Source: Cervus elaphus
Lineage: Eukaryota; Chordata; Mammalia; Artiodactyla; Cervidae
Length of the DNA: 64,000 bases
Direction of reading: 5' to 3'
Assembly: GCF_910594005.1 (NCBI RefSeq)
Contig: NC_057815.1
Location: 63,750,052-63,814,051 of the forward strand
Under the pieces are notes generated by a model. The model was not told the DNA's origin. It saw only the letters and a program-made list of their open reading frames with translations, and did not search any database. The position numbers and the translations under genes are program-made. This document shows, piece after piece, positions 10,410 through 22,523 of the stretch (positions are counted from its first letter, which is position 1; every line of letters begins with the position of its first letter).

Positions 10410-12312
10410 ATCAGTATATAGAACACAACTAAAAGTTTTTATGGAAACACATGCATTTAATAAAAGGGCATAGGAAGAACCTGTGATAGGAATGAAAATA
10501 ATCAGACGGGAAAAAAAGATGAAAACAAGTTATACCATTACTTATGATAAGTGATACATTTCAAGATTTATTGGACTTTATTTCTTCTGAGCCAAAGTAT
10601 TATGTAAATGATCATTTACAGAGCTCAGGTCAGGCTGGAAAATTTTTCAGAAGACACTGGGAATATTTCTAATACAATGTATAGTCAGTTTAACAGGGTC
10701 TATGTTCCTCCCAAAATGCTGGATAATGTAAGTCATATTCCAGTTTTGATGACAGTTGATCAGACTATAAATTACAGTGGAGTAAATAGGACTCAATATT
10801 TGCAATTACATTTATCTCAACAGATCCATTTCTAATTTATGGATATTATGTAGAGTATATTAGAATGGTTAAACACAATATTCTAGGATGATAAAAAGAA
10901 TCTTGTTATTGGTCTATTCTTATTTCAAAATTAGATTTCCAGTTGCTTCATTGTAGATATAGAATAAATACCTTTAAAATCAATAGACAATAATCATTTA
11001 ATTCAGGGTGTGAATATTGATAGATGCTTAATAATAATAAAAGAAACACAATGGTTATTTAAAGGAATATCTAAAATGATACTCTATAGATTATCAAGTT
11101 TAATTGAAAAAGGCAAATGTTGAAACACTCCCTCGAAAGTGTCTTAACAAATATGACTTTAAAATTATGAAAACTCTTTGTTGGTTGTATTTTACTATTA
11201 CTTAACATCTGTGACAGCAAATACTGATTTTGGTGTAATGGAAATAATGTGAACTTTGCAGTCATGCAGAGTTATGTTAGAATTCTGATGTCTCAGTCAT
11301 TCTTTCTGTGAGGCCATTGCATTATCTATAACACTCTGGGGTACTATGTTTTAATTGATAAAATTTGAAAACTGTTATTTAGCTTACATTGCTTTTCCAG
11401 CTACAAATGAACATATACAAAGATTCCAGGAAAAAATATATATATATATATTTTTTTTTTTCATGTTAGGATCACTAAGTTTTACTTTCTTTCCTTACTT
11501 CATTTAAACAATGATAGTAACTGAAATCACACTAATAATGTATGAATCAAAAGTGGTACCAAGTGCATGGATCTTTGTAGTGATTAGTATGTTCAGATAT
11601 AAGTGATCAAAGTAAGAAACAAGGCATATTGGGGGATCTACAGAAGAATTAAGGTAGAAAGTTAGGATTTTTGAAAATTAAGCTTAAAATAAGCAGGTAT
11701 GTTAATTGGGGCTATTTCACTGAAAAGGAGAGAACTTAATGAAGGTATGACTGTTAAAGCTCAAATTTTGTGAAGACTTTTATGCACAAGACAGATAAAT
11801 CTGTAGAGCTCCATGGAAAGGGCAGTACTGTTTCACACCTTCTAAGGATAGGTTCTGTGACAGTACAAAGGAGCATGTGTAATGGACTAGGAAATGAGTA
11901 ATCATACCTGAGAATATGTAGTCTCAGAGAGTACTTCAGACATGTCCTAGAATATTATATGTCAGAATGATATTGAGAAGAAAGTTGGGTTAGATGATTT
12001 CTAAGATCCTTTCCATTTATAATGCCTGATATTGTTTATCAAAAGATGATTTGACTTAAGTTGATAGCAAATTGTGAATTTAAAAAGTGGTATGAATTTT
12101 ACTATACATAGATTGTTAACAGATTTAGAGTTTGTTTTGTTCTTAAATGTCTGAGATTCATGACTTGATTTAGGATTAGTGCTTTGTGTCTGGTTGCAAG
12201 GTTTTTATTTTAGTAACAAGTGTCACTAAATTTTTTCACCCTGAAGTGTACTCTTGGGTGTTTTCTAATGTGATGCTTTTGGATCTTCCAGACTTGTTTT
12301 TTGCTTGTTGCC
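10410..12312. other. Intergenic DNA upstream of the OR at 12397
   Basis: No gene seen. It contains an (TA)nTn tract at about 11436-11462. A 75-codon open frame at 10608-10835 has no recognisable motif and is not called. The stretch should contain the upstream non-coding exon or promoter of the next OR if that gene is organised like most ORs, but I cannot point to it. Confidence 0.5.
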
Positions 12313-12396
12313 AGATTTGGTTGTGATGATCTTGGCACAAAGCTTTTGCCGTAAAAAGGAGGATTCTGTCAGCAAGAGAGAGAAGGCAACAGAACA
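12313..12396 (+). promoter_or_regulatory. Predicted 3' splice site and 5' leader of the OR exon
   Basis: A pyrimidine-rich run followed by TTGCTTGTTGCCAG ends at 12314. The following bases (TTGGTTGTGATGATCTTGGCA) match the leader start of the genes at 4196 and 61170. The leader is then about 82 bases to the ATG. Confidence 0.6.
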
Positions 12397-13341
12397 ATGG
12401 GACCAGCCAATAAATCCCAAACATCTCCAGACACTTTCTTGCTGATGGGCATCCCAGGACTGGAGCACCTGCATGTCTGGATTGGGATTCCCTTCTGCTC
12501 CATGTATGTGGTGGCGGTGGTGGGGAATATGACCATTCTGGCCGTGGTGAGGACAGAGCAAAGCCTCCATGAGCCTATGTTCCTCTTTTTGTGCATGCTC
12601 TCAGTCACTGACCTGGTCCTCTCCACGTCTACACTGCCTCGCATGCTCTGCCTCTTCTGGCTTGGAGCCCATGACATTGCCTTTGATGCCTGCCTGACCC
12701 AAATGTTCTTCATTCATAGTTTTACTGCGATGGAATCAGGCTTCTTTTTGTCCATGGCCATTGACCGTTATGTGGCCATTTGTCATCCACTGCGCCACTC
12801 CACCATTCTCACCCACACTCGCATCGCCAAAATGGGAGCTTCTGTGGTCCTGCGGGGAGTGGCCTTCTTTTCCCCACATCCTATGCTGCTCAGACAGCTG
12901 CCCTACTGCAGGACTCGAATCATTGCCCACACCTACTGTGAGTTCATGGCTGTGGTGAAGCTGGCGTGTGTGGACACAGGGCCCACCAAGCGTTACAGCC
13001 TCAGTGTGGCCTCTGTCATTGGTTCCTGTGATGGGTTATTCATTGCTGTGTCGTATGTCCTAATCCTTCGTGCAGTCTTTCGTCTTCCATCACGGGAAGC
13101 AAGTCTTAAAGCTCTAGGCACTTGTGGCTCCCATGTCTGTGTCATTCTCGTTTTCTACTCCACAGCTGTCTTTACCTTCCTCACTCACCGTTTTGGCCAC
13201 AATGTGGCCCCCCAAATTCATATCTTCATTGCCAATATATACCTTCTGGTACCACCTTTTCTTAACCCCATTGTTTATGGTATAAGGACCAAGAAAATTC
13301 GAGACCATGTTCTTAGTTCTCTAATGGTAAAGGTTGCTTGA
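12397..13341 (+). CDS. Class I olfactory receptor, OR52-family-like (trio member 2)
   Basis: An odorant GPCR of 314 residues, collinear with the genes at 4196 and 61170 without indels. Motifs seen: N5-K-S glycosylation site, GIPGLE, GN in TM1, LHEPM, MAIDRYVAIC, three EC2 cysteines, SY, KALGTCGSH, HRFG and PPFLNPIVYG. The N-terminal tip and the second half differ clearly from the other two, whereas codons 16 to about 110 are nearly identical in all three, which suggests gene conversion. The ATG used is the first in frame after the predicted acceptor. Phe at 183 replaces the usual EC2 His. The ORF is open and no key motif is lost, so it is probably functional. Confidence 0.93.
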   Translation: MGPANKSQTSPDTFLLMGIPGLEHLHVWIGIPFCSMYVVAVVGNMTILAVVRTEQSLHEPMFLFLCMLSVTDLVLSTSTLPRMLCLFWLGAHDIAFDACLTQMFFIHSFTAMESGFFLSMAIDRYVAICHPLRHSTILTHTRIAKMGASVVLRGVAFFSPHPMLLRQLPYCRTRIIAHTYCEFMAVVKLACVDTGPTKRYSLSVASVIGSCDGLFIAVSYVLILRAVFRLPSREASLKALGTCGSHVCVILVFYSTAVFTFLTHRFGHNVAPQIHIFIANIYLLVPPFLNPIVYGIRTKKIRDHVLSSLMVKVA

Positions 13342-14290
13342 TTATACTGGAATTGTTTGCACAGATGTATAAGAATAAGGAGGGAAGAATATAAATGACT
13401 TATCCTGTTTTTGTAACTGACATGATGTCTTTTTCCACTGGTATCAGACATCTTATCAGATTTTAATGGGGAAGAATGACCATACATGATATAAATTTCT
13501 CAATTCTAATTAAACTAGTACATTTAATATATTCTGTGTGCCTTTGAATTTTGGGGAGCTTACTTAGAACCTGATGAACTTAAAGGGACGCTCCTCTTTT
13601 TATGCTGCTGGTGATCATTTGTGGCGTTAACTGGGGTAGTAGTTTATTTTCAAATAGGGAATGATTTTAAAAGGAAGGAAATCCATGAGAATCTCAAAGA
13701 ATTCCACATAAAGTATAGGCAATTGAAAAATTAATGATGACTGTAACTATCCATAGAAGAGGCAATATATCAGGGTTGATGTCCTCTGAATACAACAAGT
13801 AATTGTGTTTTATTCCTACGAATTGACAAACTGGACAAGTTGTCAAATAGAAATGTGGAAAAGTTCAACATTGCTAAAAACAATCAAGTCCACAGATCTG
13901 TAAACACTGTATTGCTCAGAGTATTCTCTCTCCACCAAGAGTAACAAGTGTCTGCAATTATTTTTTTACCTGAACCAGCATGGGATCTCTAAACCTTTAT
14001 CCCGAAAACAAAAATCGCTTTATGCTTGATGTTACACACTTGGGAGTTCGCCCAGGGCGTAGGCAGCCAACTGAGCTAGATTCAAGTATGCTGGTATTTA
14101 TATGTAATAAGTCCTTGTTCAGGGACGAAGTCTATCATTACAAATAATTTAAATTTTTAGTGATAATGCTACTGCTGACATTGAAAATGAAATTATTAAA
14201 AAGAATATAAATATTTTACCAGAAAAAATCAAATATTTGTTACTTTTCATTCCTTCACTTCTTGGCTTATACAAAATGGAAATTACTCTA
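13342..14290. other. 3' flank and intergenic DNA, nothing recognised
   Basis: The 3' flank does not resemble that of the two duplicated trio genes, so this copy is older or was inserted separately. No coding frame. Confidence 0.5.
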
Positions 14291-14299
14291 GAGGTGTAA

Positions 14300-14790
14300 C
14301 TGAGCAGTACCTTGTGGGGCTTTCTGGGGTAGACCCTTCCCCCATATCCTCTACTTTAGCTCCTCTCAGAAGTACCTAGATAACAGTATCTAATGCACAT
14401 TTCCTGAGTTGCTTTACTGATGTTAAAACACCCACCAAATGGAAGAAATTAACTACTTGATGACCACAGGCATTAGCCTCCAGACCTACCAGAGCCTGAG
14501 GACTGATAATGTTAACCCTTGTGACACTGCCCCGTTACCTCACCATCAAGTAATGAGAGAATTGTGCATGAGCTAACTAAGGTCCCTGCAGCTCCTCTCC
14601 CTCATCTTGCCTTTAAAAATGGTCTGCAGAAACCCACTGGGGAGTTTTGAATGTTAACTATCCCAGACTCCTTAATTGGTGCCCTACAATAAATGCTTTC
14701 TTCACCACAACCTGGTATCTGTAGATTGGTTTTACTGCTTGTGTGTAAGCGGACTCTAGTTTGGTTTGGTAACAGAGGTACTTAGAGTTA
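14300..14790 (+). mobile_element. Probable solo LTR of an endogenous retrovirus
   Basis: It has LTR-like composition and layout. A moderately GC-rich body is followed by a CCTTTAAAAATGG promoter-like block, a CAATAAATGCTTTCTTC polyadenylation region, and a final TGGTTTTACTGCTTGTGTG/GGTAACAG segment. No internal retroviral genes are adjacent. Family and exact ends are not determined. Confidence 0.55.
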
Positions 14791-15199
14791 CGTGCTGAAC
14801 TTCCCTGACCTGGTTTCTCTGTGTGATTTGCTACTTCTAGAGTATTATTTGTACTTTTTTTTCTTTTCTCATTATTTTCCATCTCTTTAGTCTCAGAGCT
14901 TCATAGAGGTTAACATCTAAGTTCTCCATTCCTCTTTGACTCTATTAAATGCCATTGTTTAAGCTTTTATCATTTCCATTATGACATTTCAACAGTTTCC
15001 ACTGGTATCTTCAAGGAACTAATTTTTGATTACTATGTGACCATAGTAATCCTCCTAACAATTTAAAACAAACAAACGAGTAATTGTGTCAGACCCATGG
15101 ACGCTCTAGGATGGCAAAGCAGAGCTTTATGAATTACCTTTTCTACTGTTTCTCTTATCCTTCTTATATATTGCTTATACTCTTTATACTATTCATTAA

Positions 15200-15420
15200 A
15201 ATTCTCACTTTTATTCAAACAGTAGTTCTCTTCACATCTTTGTGTTTTTGCTTAGAATGTTTCTCTCTCTCCCATCCTCTTTCTTACTTGGAGAGGGTTC
15301 AGTTATCCTTCAAGATACAGCTCCTGTTTAAACTCCTCAGAAAGATTGTTTCCTTGAATCAAACCAAACAGAAATTCTCCCTATCATTATTGTAAAAAAT
15401 GAAATGATATGTTGTACTTT
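15200..15420 (+). mobile_element. L2-type LINE fragment
   Basis: The order 'CTTAGAATGTTTCTC ... CTTCAAGATACAGCTCC ... TCCTTGAATC' follows the L2 3' region ('cttcaagactcagctc...'). Highly decayed. The 103-codon frame at 15084-15395 is incidental. Confidence 0.5.
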
Positions 15421-15429
15421 TGCCACTTA

Positions 15430-15685
15430 AACTCACAGTATAGTTAGAGCTTAAGTGCATTGACTATAGAATGAGAGTGCCTGGGTTCATGTTTCAGCTT
15501 TACCACTTGCTATCTGCGTGTAGCCAGGCACTTTGCTAAAATTTTCTGGGCTTTGTTTTCATAATGAAACAGGGATCATGACATTTCTTTCTCCATAAAG
15601 TTTTAAGGATTGAATGAGTGAAAGTATGAAAGATACATTAAATAGTACCACACAGTAAGCTTTTAATAAACATACATTAGTTAAC
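15430..15685 (+). mobile_element. MIR SINE
   Basis: Good MIR order: AGAGTGCCTGGGTTCATG, then ACCACTTGCTATCTG, then TTAAGGATTGAATGAGTG, then AGTAAGCTTTTAATAAAC. Confidence 0.75.
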
Positions 15686-15805
15686 ATTGTGGACTATACA
15701 GACATGTATACTTTTTGTATATTGAATGCCTGACTTTGTGAGACATATATGTCTCATTTAAAGATATGAGTATATACATATACACACACATACAGACATA
15801 TATAT

Positions 15806-16002
15806 GCTTCTCTAGTGGCTCAGTGGTAAAAATACAGGAGATGTGGGTTCAATTCCTGGGTCAGGAAGATCCCCTAGAGAAGGAAATGGCAACCCACTCC
15901 AGGAATCTTGCCTGGGAAATCCCATGGACAGAGGAGCCTGGTGGGCTACAGTCCATGGGGTTGTAAAAGAGTCCAACATAATTTAGCAACTAAAACAACT
16001 GC
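15806..16002 (+). mobile_element. Bov-tA SINE with internal deletion
   Basis: Starts GCTTCTCTAGTGGCTCAGTG and lacks the usual 'aatccacctgcctgcaatg' section. It continues with GGTCAGGAAGATCCCCTAG and ends near TTTAGCAACTAAAACAAC. Confidence 0.9.
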
Positions 16003-16007
16003 AACAT

Positions 16008-16039
<32 letters not shown>

Positions 16040-16045
16040 TTACAT
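16003..16045. repeat. (CA)n(TA)n microsatellite
   Basis: An uninterrupted CA run followed by a TA run directly after the SINE tail. Confidence 0.9.
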
Positions 16046-16089
16046 GTTTGCATACACATACATGTGATTTAAATTATATAATTATTACC

Positions 16090-16195
16090 ATGATCATCAG
16101 AATGTTAGTCTGATTTCACAAATGAGGAATTTAGACTTAGAGAGATTAAGTAATTTTCTCAACATCACCTGTTGATAAAGTGGTGAAGCATATAT
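16090..16195 (-). mobile_element. MIR fragment
   Basis: ATTTCACAAATGAGGAATTTAGAC followed by AGAGATTAAGTAATTTTCTC (both shortened here) is the reverse strand of the MIR 3' half. Confidence 0.5.
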
Positions 16196-16199
16196 TTTT

Positions 16200-16760
16200 A
16201 AAAAAATGAAAGTAGTTAATCCCGTGGTTAAAGACTGTCCTTTATTTACTTTTTATCTCTTAACACCTCTCAGTGTCCTATGACCATGTGTGTTCAATGA
16301 ATGCTTCTGAATAATGAAGCCATAAGATGTTGAATTCATTTGTCATATTTCAGAGCTCCTAGTTTTGTGATAGTTATAATTAAAGAACTGAATTAAAAAC
16401 ATAAAGATAGGTTTTAGTGATATTTTTGTAAGATAATGGAGAAAAATTCAGTGACAAAAGGGATAGATACCCTAAGAGAATCTCTAGGGAAATTTAATCT
16501 TTAAGATTATTTGTGATTGTGTTGGATGTTTCCAGAAGGTAAATTGCAAAATCTGGACCTTCAAGCTGTATTTTTTAATTAAATTTTGTAGTATGATAGA
16601 TAGATCATTGAATCTAATTAAAATATAATTCCTGACGAGGTAATATATTTTTATATGTTAAACAAGGTTGTTTATATGTTAGATTAGGAAATACGAACTA
16701 AGCAGTTAGCTTTTATAGGTTATCTACCAATGGCTCTCAAATTGCAAATGTTCAACAGTA
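16200..16760. other. Intergenic DNA, nothing recognised
   Basis: AT-rich, no coding frame. Confidence 0.5.
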
Positions 16761-16762
16761 AT

Positions 16763-17285
16763 TGAAAGAAGAAAGGAACAGGCCGAACTGACTCCATCTT
16801 GAAAAAGAAGGAAATTCCATCTTGCACTTTCAGTGAACTTTATACTACATGCCTGGTAACCATGGGGATAGCATACCTGTGGCTCAACTGGCCTCCCGGA
16901 CTGATCAACACCAGATTCCATACCAAGATTTCCCATCTCCAAAAAGAATACAATAATCCCCTATGTAGTCAATCACCTTTGTAATCTTTACGGCTCCCAT
17001 TGGTGTAGGCTACAGTGTATAACCAGCTGACAGTTCTGACTATGAATCATGGCTGTAACTGATTGTATCACCCTTTAACACTTTCTAGCCTAGTTTTAAG
17101 GAATTTGGGGATGTGGGCTTATGCACTACACTTAAGGTATATAAGGTTTTCACAAAAGTCAGTCGGGGTCCCTGGCTAAAGAGGAAACTCTGCCTTGAAC
17201 CCACCAGTGTAATAAACTGTACTTCACTATCCACACTGTCCTTCTGAGTGAGTTTGTTTCCTGGAGCATTTGTCTATAACATAAT
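16763..17285 (+). mobile_element. Probable solo LTR of an endogenous retrovirus
   Basis: It starts with TG near 16763. It contains CTGACTCCATCTTG, a CAT-rich middle, a TATATAAGG box at about 17137, CAGTGTAATAAACTG as a polyadenylation signal at about 17205, and a CTTCTGAGTGAGTTTGTTTCC end before a CA near 17280. No gag, pol or env sequence is beside it. Family not assigned. Confidence 0.6.
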
Positions 17286-17339
17286 AACAACCACACAACT
17301 ATATAGCCAAGATCCCTGCGTTAAATTCTAGTCAATGGG

Positions 17340-18110
17340 GAGAAGATATAAAACTTATTCATATATTCATACAACAAAAGAGTATTTATGGAGTGGCTAA
17401 AATGTGCCAGGTTGTGATAGATTCTAATGAGAGGTGAGCAAAAAAGAAATCCATATGTCAGGGGGTTTATATTCTGTTTGAGGTGACATGACTTAAGTAA
17501 GTGATGCTCAAATGCATAGCTACATTGGATATCAAGTGCTATCAAGTAGAAACATGGACTTTTATAAAGGCAACTAACATCAGTTTTGATCTGGTCTAGG
17601 GGAATCAAGGAAAGTTTCCTTTAAAAAGACATTTATGTGAGTGTTTAATGGGAGATAACTAGCTGAGGGAAGCAAGAGAAAATGTGGGGTTGGTGTTAAA
17701 GGGAAAGAGAACAGTATATGTGAACATGTGTGGATTTGATGTAGATTTTTAGATAAATATTTAGGTAGGCAGAGTCGTCTTACATTTGAAGAACTGAAGG
17801 AAGTCCATTCATGGGATGGAGTACAGAGTGTAATGAAGAGTGATGAGGACTGCTAAGAAACTATCGTGAGAGCATGGGGTAGGCTTGCTGAGAATTCACA
17901 ATTTTATCCTAAAAACAAAAGGAAGACAATGGAAATTTTATGAACAGGAGTGACATAATCAGGTTTGTGTTTTAAAATAATCATTGTGGCTGCAATGAAG
18001 AAAATTGGTTGAGGCAGAGTAGAAGGAATGACTAGAAAAAAACTTTTAGGAGGTTATAACATTTTCAAGGACAATATGATGATAACTTGATCCATGTTGA
18101 TGGTCATCAT
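17340..18110 (+). mobile_element. Ancient interspersed repeat, family unresolved
   Basis: The stretch reads like a known mammalian-wide repeat: an 'ATTTATGGAGTGGCTAAAATGTGCCAGG' opening (shortened), a later GAACAGGAGTGACATAATCAG, and CATTGTGGCTGCAATGAAG. I recognise the order of blocks but cannot name the family reliably. No coding capacity remains. Confidence 0.45.
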
Positions 18111-19765
18111 GATGAAAAGAATTAAATTGATTTGAGTACCCTGAATATACTTTAGGGCTTGGCTTAATGAAGACTTTGACAAGCTCACACATTTTATGAC
18201 TGTTGCTTACCCTAAGCCTAAAGTTTGAGTGGATGATTGATGAAGAACCTTTGTGTATTTATGTGTCTTTGTGTGTGTGGGGGGGGGGGTGCATTTACCG
18301 ATTTAAAAAAATATTTGAAGACTTATACAATTTGCCAGGCAGTGGGGAAATAGTGAACAAACAGCTCCCCAGTTATTGTCTCCAGGATATTTACATTTGA
18401 CTACTACTTGCAACAAAATAGTTGTTAGCAATTTCTTCCACTTTTATATTTACTCTCAAGTTGAGCTTTTGACTTCTGCCAAGAGTCTTTCTGAAACTCA
18501 GTCTCTCCTAAACCTGGTATTGTGCATTTTTTTAATAGAGCTCATCTCTTTCTTCTACTTGAATCTCACTTCTCTATATTATTTTTCTTTTTACGTATCT
18601 CATTTACCAAACAATGATCTTAATTTAGTTAATTAATATTTTATTTACTGCATACTTTTTTGCCAGCTTTTTATGGATCCTTTTTGTATCTAGGGAATAA
18701 AGACTTCTAATTTCAGTTTCAGTTTTGTCTGTGGAGGTCCCAGTGCCACTGGAAATTAAAATGATTTAACCTGTTGGTTTTGAAGCAAGCCATTGTAATT
18801 TATATACAATTATAGTTGCAGTTGGCCCTGCCTGTTGTTGTCCCAGGTGTTCTTTAATTTTCATTCTAAATAATTCTTTAATCCTTACTCCTCCCTGGGC
18901 TTCCTGAACCATACCATACCACATGCCACAACACACCGGCAATTAGTTTTGCAGTACTTCTGAACAATTTTTATCCATCTATACTCTCCTCACTAATTGG
19001 CTCTAGGATTTGTTCTCCAGAATAACAAAGCTAAATAATGTCTCTTGCTTAACAGAGAGGCCACTAAGGACTCAGGCGGGCCAGGACAAACCAGCATAAA
19101 TCTGCCTCTAGCTCAGACAGTCGTCTTATTCTGGACATCAACAGATCTTCTGCACACCTCAAGAGGACAGTGGCTTTCCTGGTCCCAGTCCCCCTATGAC
19201 CAAATTCACAACCATCTACAGGTACTATGCTAGGAAAAGAGAGAAAAACGGGGAAGGAAAAGAGTACAAAATCCTGAGATGCACAAAGTCATATAGGATA
19301 AAGAGATTCTCACATCTTTTCATCAAAATACATAGTCACTAACCCTTATACAGTTATGGTTGAGATCTGTAATCTTTAGATTGCCCAATGACGTCCATTA
19401 GAAAATAATAAGTAGTATCTTCCTAATTTTTAAATCTAAATTTATGCTGCCTTTACTCAGATTAATATTTATATAGTTGTTGCTGGCAGTACTTAAAGCT
19501 CGAATAACATCCTAATGCCACCACCACATGGATAATTTTTATTTATACTATTCCTGATAGATGACCATTTAAATTCTACCTGAAAACTCCCACTGATAGT
19601 GAGCTTCTAATTTCCCAGGGCTGTCTTTTATTCTGAGTTTGTGGTAGGTTTCTTTCCCCTACTGAACTAAAATGCACCTTTAAAAATACTTTAGCCTCCT
19701 TTATTTGGCCAGGTATCTATGTCTGGTGACACTAAATATATATTTTTCCCCATAGCAGGTAATGA
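18111..19765. other. Intergenic DNA, includes a G-run
   Basis: A TG run followed by ten or more G occurs at about 18271-18290. A GC-richer piece at about 19040-19240 holds a 62-codon frame and ends CATCTACAG/GTAC, but nothing ties it to a gene. Confidence 0.45.
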
Positions 19766-19769
19766 ATCA

Positions 19770-19925
19770 AAAAATTGTGTGGGACTATACTCAGTATTTT
19801 ATAATAATCTATAAGGAACAGGAATATGTAAAAATGGATATATATGTATATATAATTGAATCACTTTGCTGTACACTTGAAACTAACTTAACAATATAAA
19901 TCAACTATACTTCAATTTAAAAAAA
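19770..19925 (+). mobile_element. L1 3' end
   Basis: The blocks AATCACTTTGCTGTACACTTG and AATCAACTATACTTCAATTT followed by A-rich sequence are the typical artiodactyl L1 3' UTR end. Confidence 0.8.
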
Positions 19926-19929
19926 GACA

Positions 19930-20815
19930 AACTCTTTAATATTGTTTTTCTTAGAAAATGTATGTTTCAATTTTTTTCTCTATGTGTGTTTTTAAAACCA
20001 TCAATTCACTTTCAAAAGATGTTTTTCAATAACACTGAGTAGAGACATAGAATGCACAGTTCTTATTTTGAACACATTGAACCTGACAGATTTATGAAAA
20101 GTTGTTAGAGGAGGCTACTTTGGGGCAGCTCTATGAAATGTTTAATGCTGACCTCAGTGGCCATGAGCAAAATGAAAACTTTCAAATTACCTTCTCTTGG
20201 ATGCTGATAGATTGACATGGTGCTTAAAGTACACCATCTTCTCTATTATCACTGCCAGGTTTCTGGGTTCTGGCTTTCTAGTGTACTCAAGCCTTCAGAT
20301 GAGGTCTCCTATTGTATTAGAGATGGAATGCTGAGATCAGGAGGAAATGACTTTCTGGTAAGGATCCATAAAGTACTGATTAAAGGTTATTTATGGAAAC
20401 ACACTATGGTAGAAAGGTACATAGGTTGAATGTAAGTTTATGGCCCTTCCAACCTTGTCTAAAATGCTTTTTTAGAAAGATGGCTTGGAAATGGGATTTT
20501 ACAGGCTGCCAAATCATTTGTACTTCGTTAGAACCTAGTGATAATAGCTATGGTAAAATAAATAATACACTTCTAACGTAAAAAAAAAAAAGATTAAGGA
20601 TAAAATTACATATTTTATCAGGGCCATCACATATTCCTTCTTATGGTATCCATTCAAGACTAGTTATTATCCTGATTACTGTTCTTTCCAAGAAAAACAC
20701 AAAGCAAAAAGGACTTTATTTTTGGTGTATCTCACTTAATCTTTGTACTTTATTGAAAAAGAAGAAAATTTGCATTTGTAGAGAACAGAAACATTAAAAG
20801 AATTAGGCCAGAAAC
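19930..20815. other. Intergenic DNA, nothing recognised
   Basis: Contains an A-run at about 20580-20591. Two open frames of 62-70 codons at 20217-20581 have no recognisable motif. Confidence 0.5.
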
Positions 20816-20819
20816 ATTG

Positions 20820-20990
20820 CACATTTTATACAATGTTGGGATTTAATGATAGACTTAATTCTCACAGCAAGTTTTGCAAGGTAAACCTCATGTCATTTTT
20901 GAGATGAGGAAAGAGGCTCAAAGCTTTGAACACTTTATGGTCAATACTTAAATTAGTGGCAGGGTTGAAATTGTATCACAGCCACCTTTA
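20820..20990 (-). mobile_element. MIR fragment
   Basis: The order TTAATTCTCACAGCAAGTTT, GAGATGAGGAAAGAGGCTC, AATTAGTGGCAGGGTTGAA is the reverse strand of MIR. Confidence 0.7.
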
Positions 20991-21332
20991 TCTAAAGACC
21001 TTATTATTTTTACTGTACCAAGTTACCTTCTAGGAGACCTGTCTGTCATTTGGCTGTGGCTTGCCTTTTACCAAAGGTGGTTGATACATGAAATACTTAG
21101 ATCTTCATAACTCAATTTATGATGTATAAAAGTTGTGTACTTTTTGCCACTCTGTTTTGGGATCCTAAGTATTTAGAGTAAATTAATTGGCAGAAAGACA
21201 AATAATCCAAGTTTGTCAAAACAAAAAAGGACACATATTAATATTGCTGTACTTTGTGATTGTGGTACAGTTGTTCTACAATGTTGTGTTGGGTCCTACT
21301 GTGCCTCAGTATGTATCAGCTATATGTATACA

Positions 21333-21477
21333 TGGGCGTCCCTGATAGCTCAGTTAGTAAAGAATTGACCTGCAGTGCAGGAGACCTCAGTTCAATTCCT
21401 GGGTCGGGAAGATCCGCTGGAGAAGGGATAGGCTACCCACTCCAGTATGCTGGCTTGGAGAATTTCACAGACTGTAT
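21333..21477 (+). mobile_element. Bov-tA SINE, 3'-truncated
   Basis: Starts GGGCGTCCCTGATAGCTCAG, has GGGTCGGGAAGATCCGCTGG and CTCCAGTATGCTGGCTTGG, and stops before the usual 'gagcctggtgggc' section. Confidence 0.9.
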
Positions 21478-22490
21478 ATATACATATATCCCTTCCGCTT
21501 GAGCCTCCCTCCCACTCCCCCATGCCATGTAATTTTATTTTTTAAAGCAACTTTGTGTTATGTTTTTCCATCTCTGTATTTTAAGCATCTGTTGAAGCTT
21601 CTATTTTTTCTGTGATTGCCATTTATAAATATTATATAATTGGAATATTTCTAATAAAATGTGAAGTCCAGACCTTAATAGTGAAATTTAATATTGTATG
21701 ATCTTTAACCTATAGCTGTCATCAAATAATTTGTAAATGTGCATTTCTATTTAAAATAGTTATGTACATTAACATATTTAACAAATATAATCCTATTTAT
21801 ATAGAAATATGTTAACCATTAGCTTCTAAATTATGGTCGCTATACAAAAACACATAAATACATATATATATATATAAAATTTTAATACGAAATTATTATC
21901 TATTGAGGTATTTTTTGACTCTACCCTTGTCCTTCAAAATATCAGTTATTCCTCCAGAAAACCATATTTTTCAGATATCAGATCAGCAAATTTCCTAGGT
22001 TATTGGTCATAATCAAAAACACTCCAGAGAAGAATTGTAAAGCACCAAGGCCAATCTCAAGAACTGAGGACCTTCGGATGATGAAATTCAACTTCTTGAG
22101 TGAAAACCATGCTTTCTAGCTCATCCACATCCCCACGTCATGCCTGTAATGAATATATTGGGTCTCCTTTCAGGTCCTGTTCTCTGGGGGGGTGGGGGGG
22201 AACTCTCCTACAGGTTTATATAAATTGAATATTAAACAGGATCAGGTCAACAGGAGAATTTACACAACAGAGTTGGTATGTTTTTATTGAGAATTTTCCC
22301 CTGAGACTGCTTCTCCCTCCTGCAGAGAAAATAACTGAGAAGTATCTCCCTCCTTAACTCCATTAGCTGCAACATTTGTTTGTTCACTAGCTGGTAAATT
22401 TTGGTTATCACCATAAACTACTATAGTACCCAGCATTTTAGCTTCAAACGATGCAGTGATTTCAAAATATCCCTCCTTTTTCTTTCTCTC
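21478..22490. other. Intergenic DNA upstream of the OR at 22524
   Basis: Contains a TA repeat at about 21859-21878 and a G-rich CTGGGGGGGTGGGGGGG-like run at about 22185-22200. No coding region seen. Confidence 0.5.
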
Positions 22491-22523
22491 TAGGAATCAG
22501 ACCTTGAGGAGGTCTGGAGAGGG
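22471..22523 (+). promoter_or_regulatory. Predicted 3' splice site and short 5' leader
   Basis: A long pyrimidine tract (CCCTCCTTTTTCTTTCTCTC) followed by TAG ends at 22493. Only 30 bases then separate it from the ATG. This is the best-looking acceptor in the window. Confidence 0.65.
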
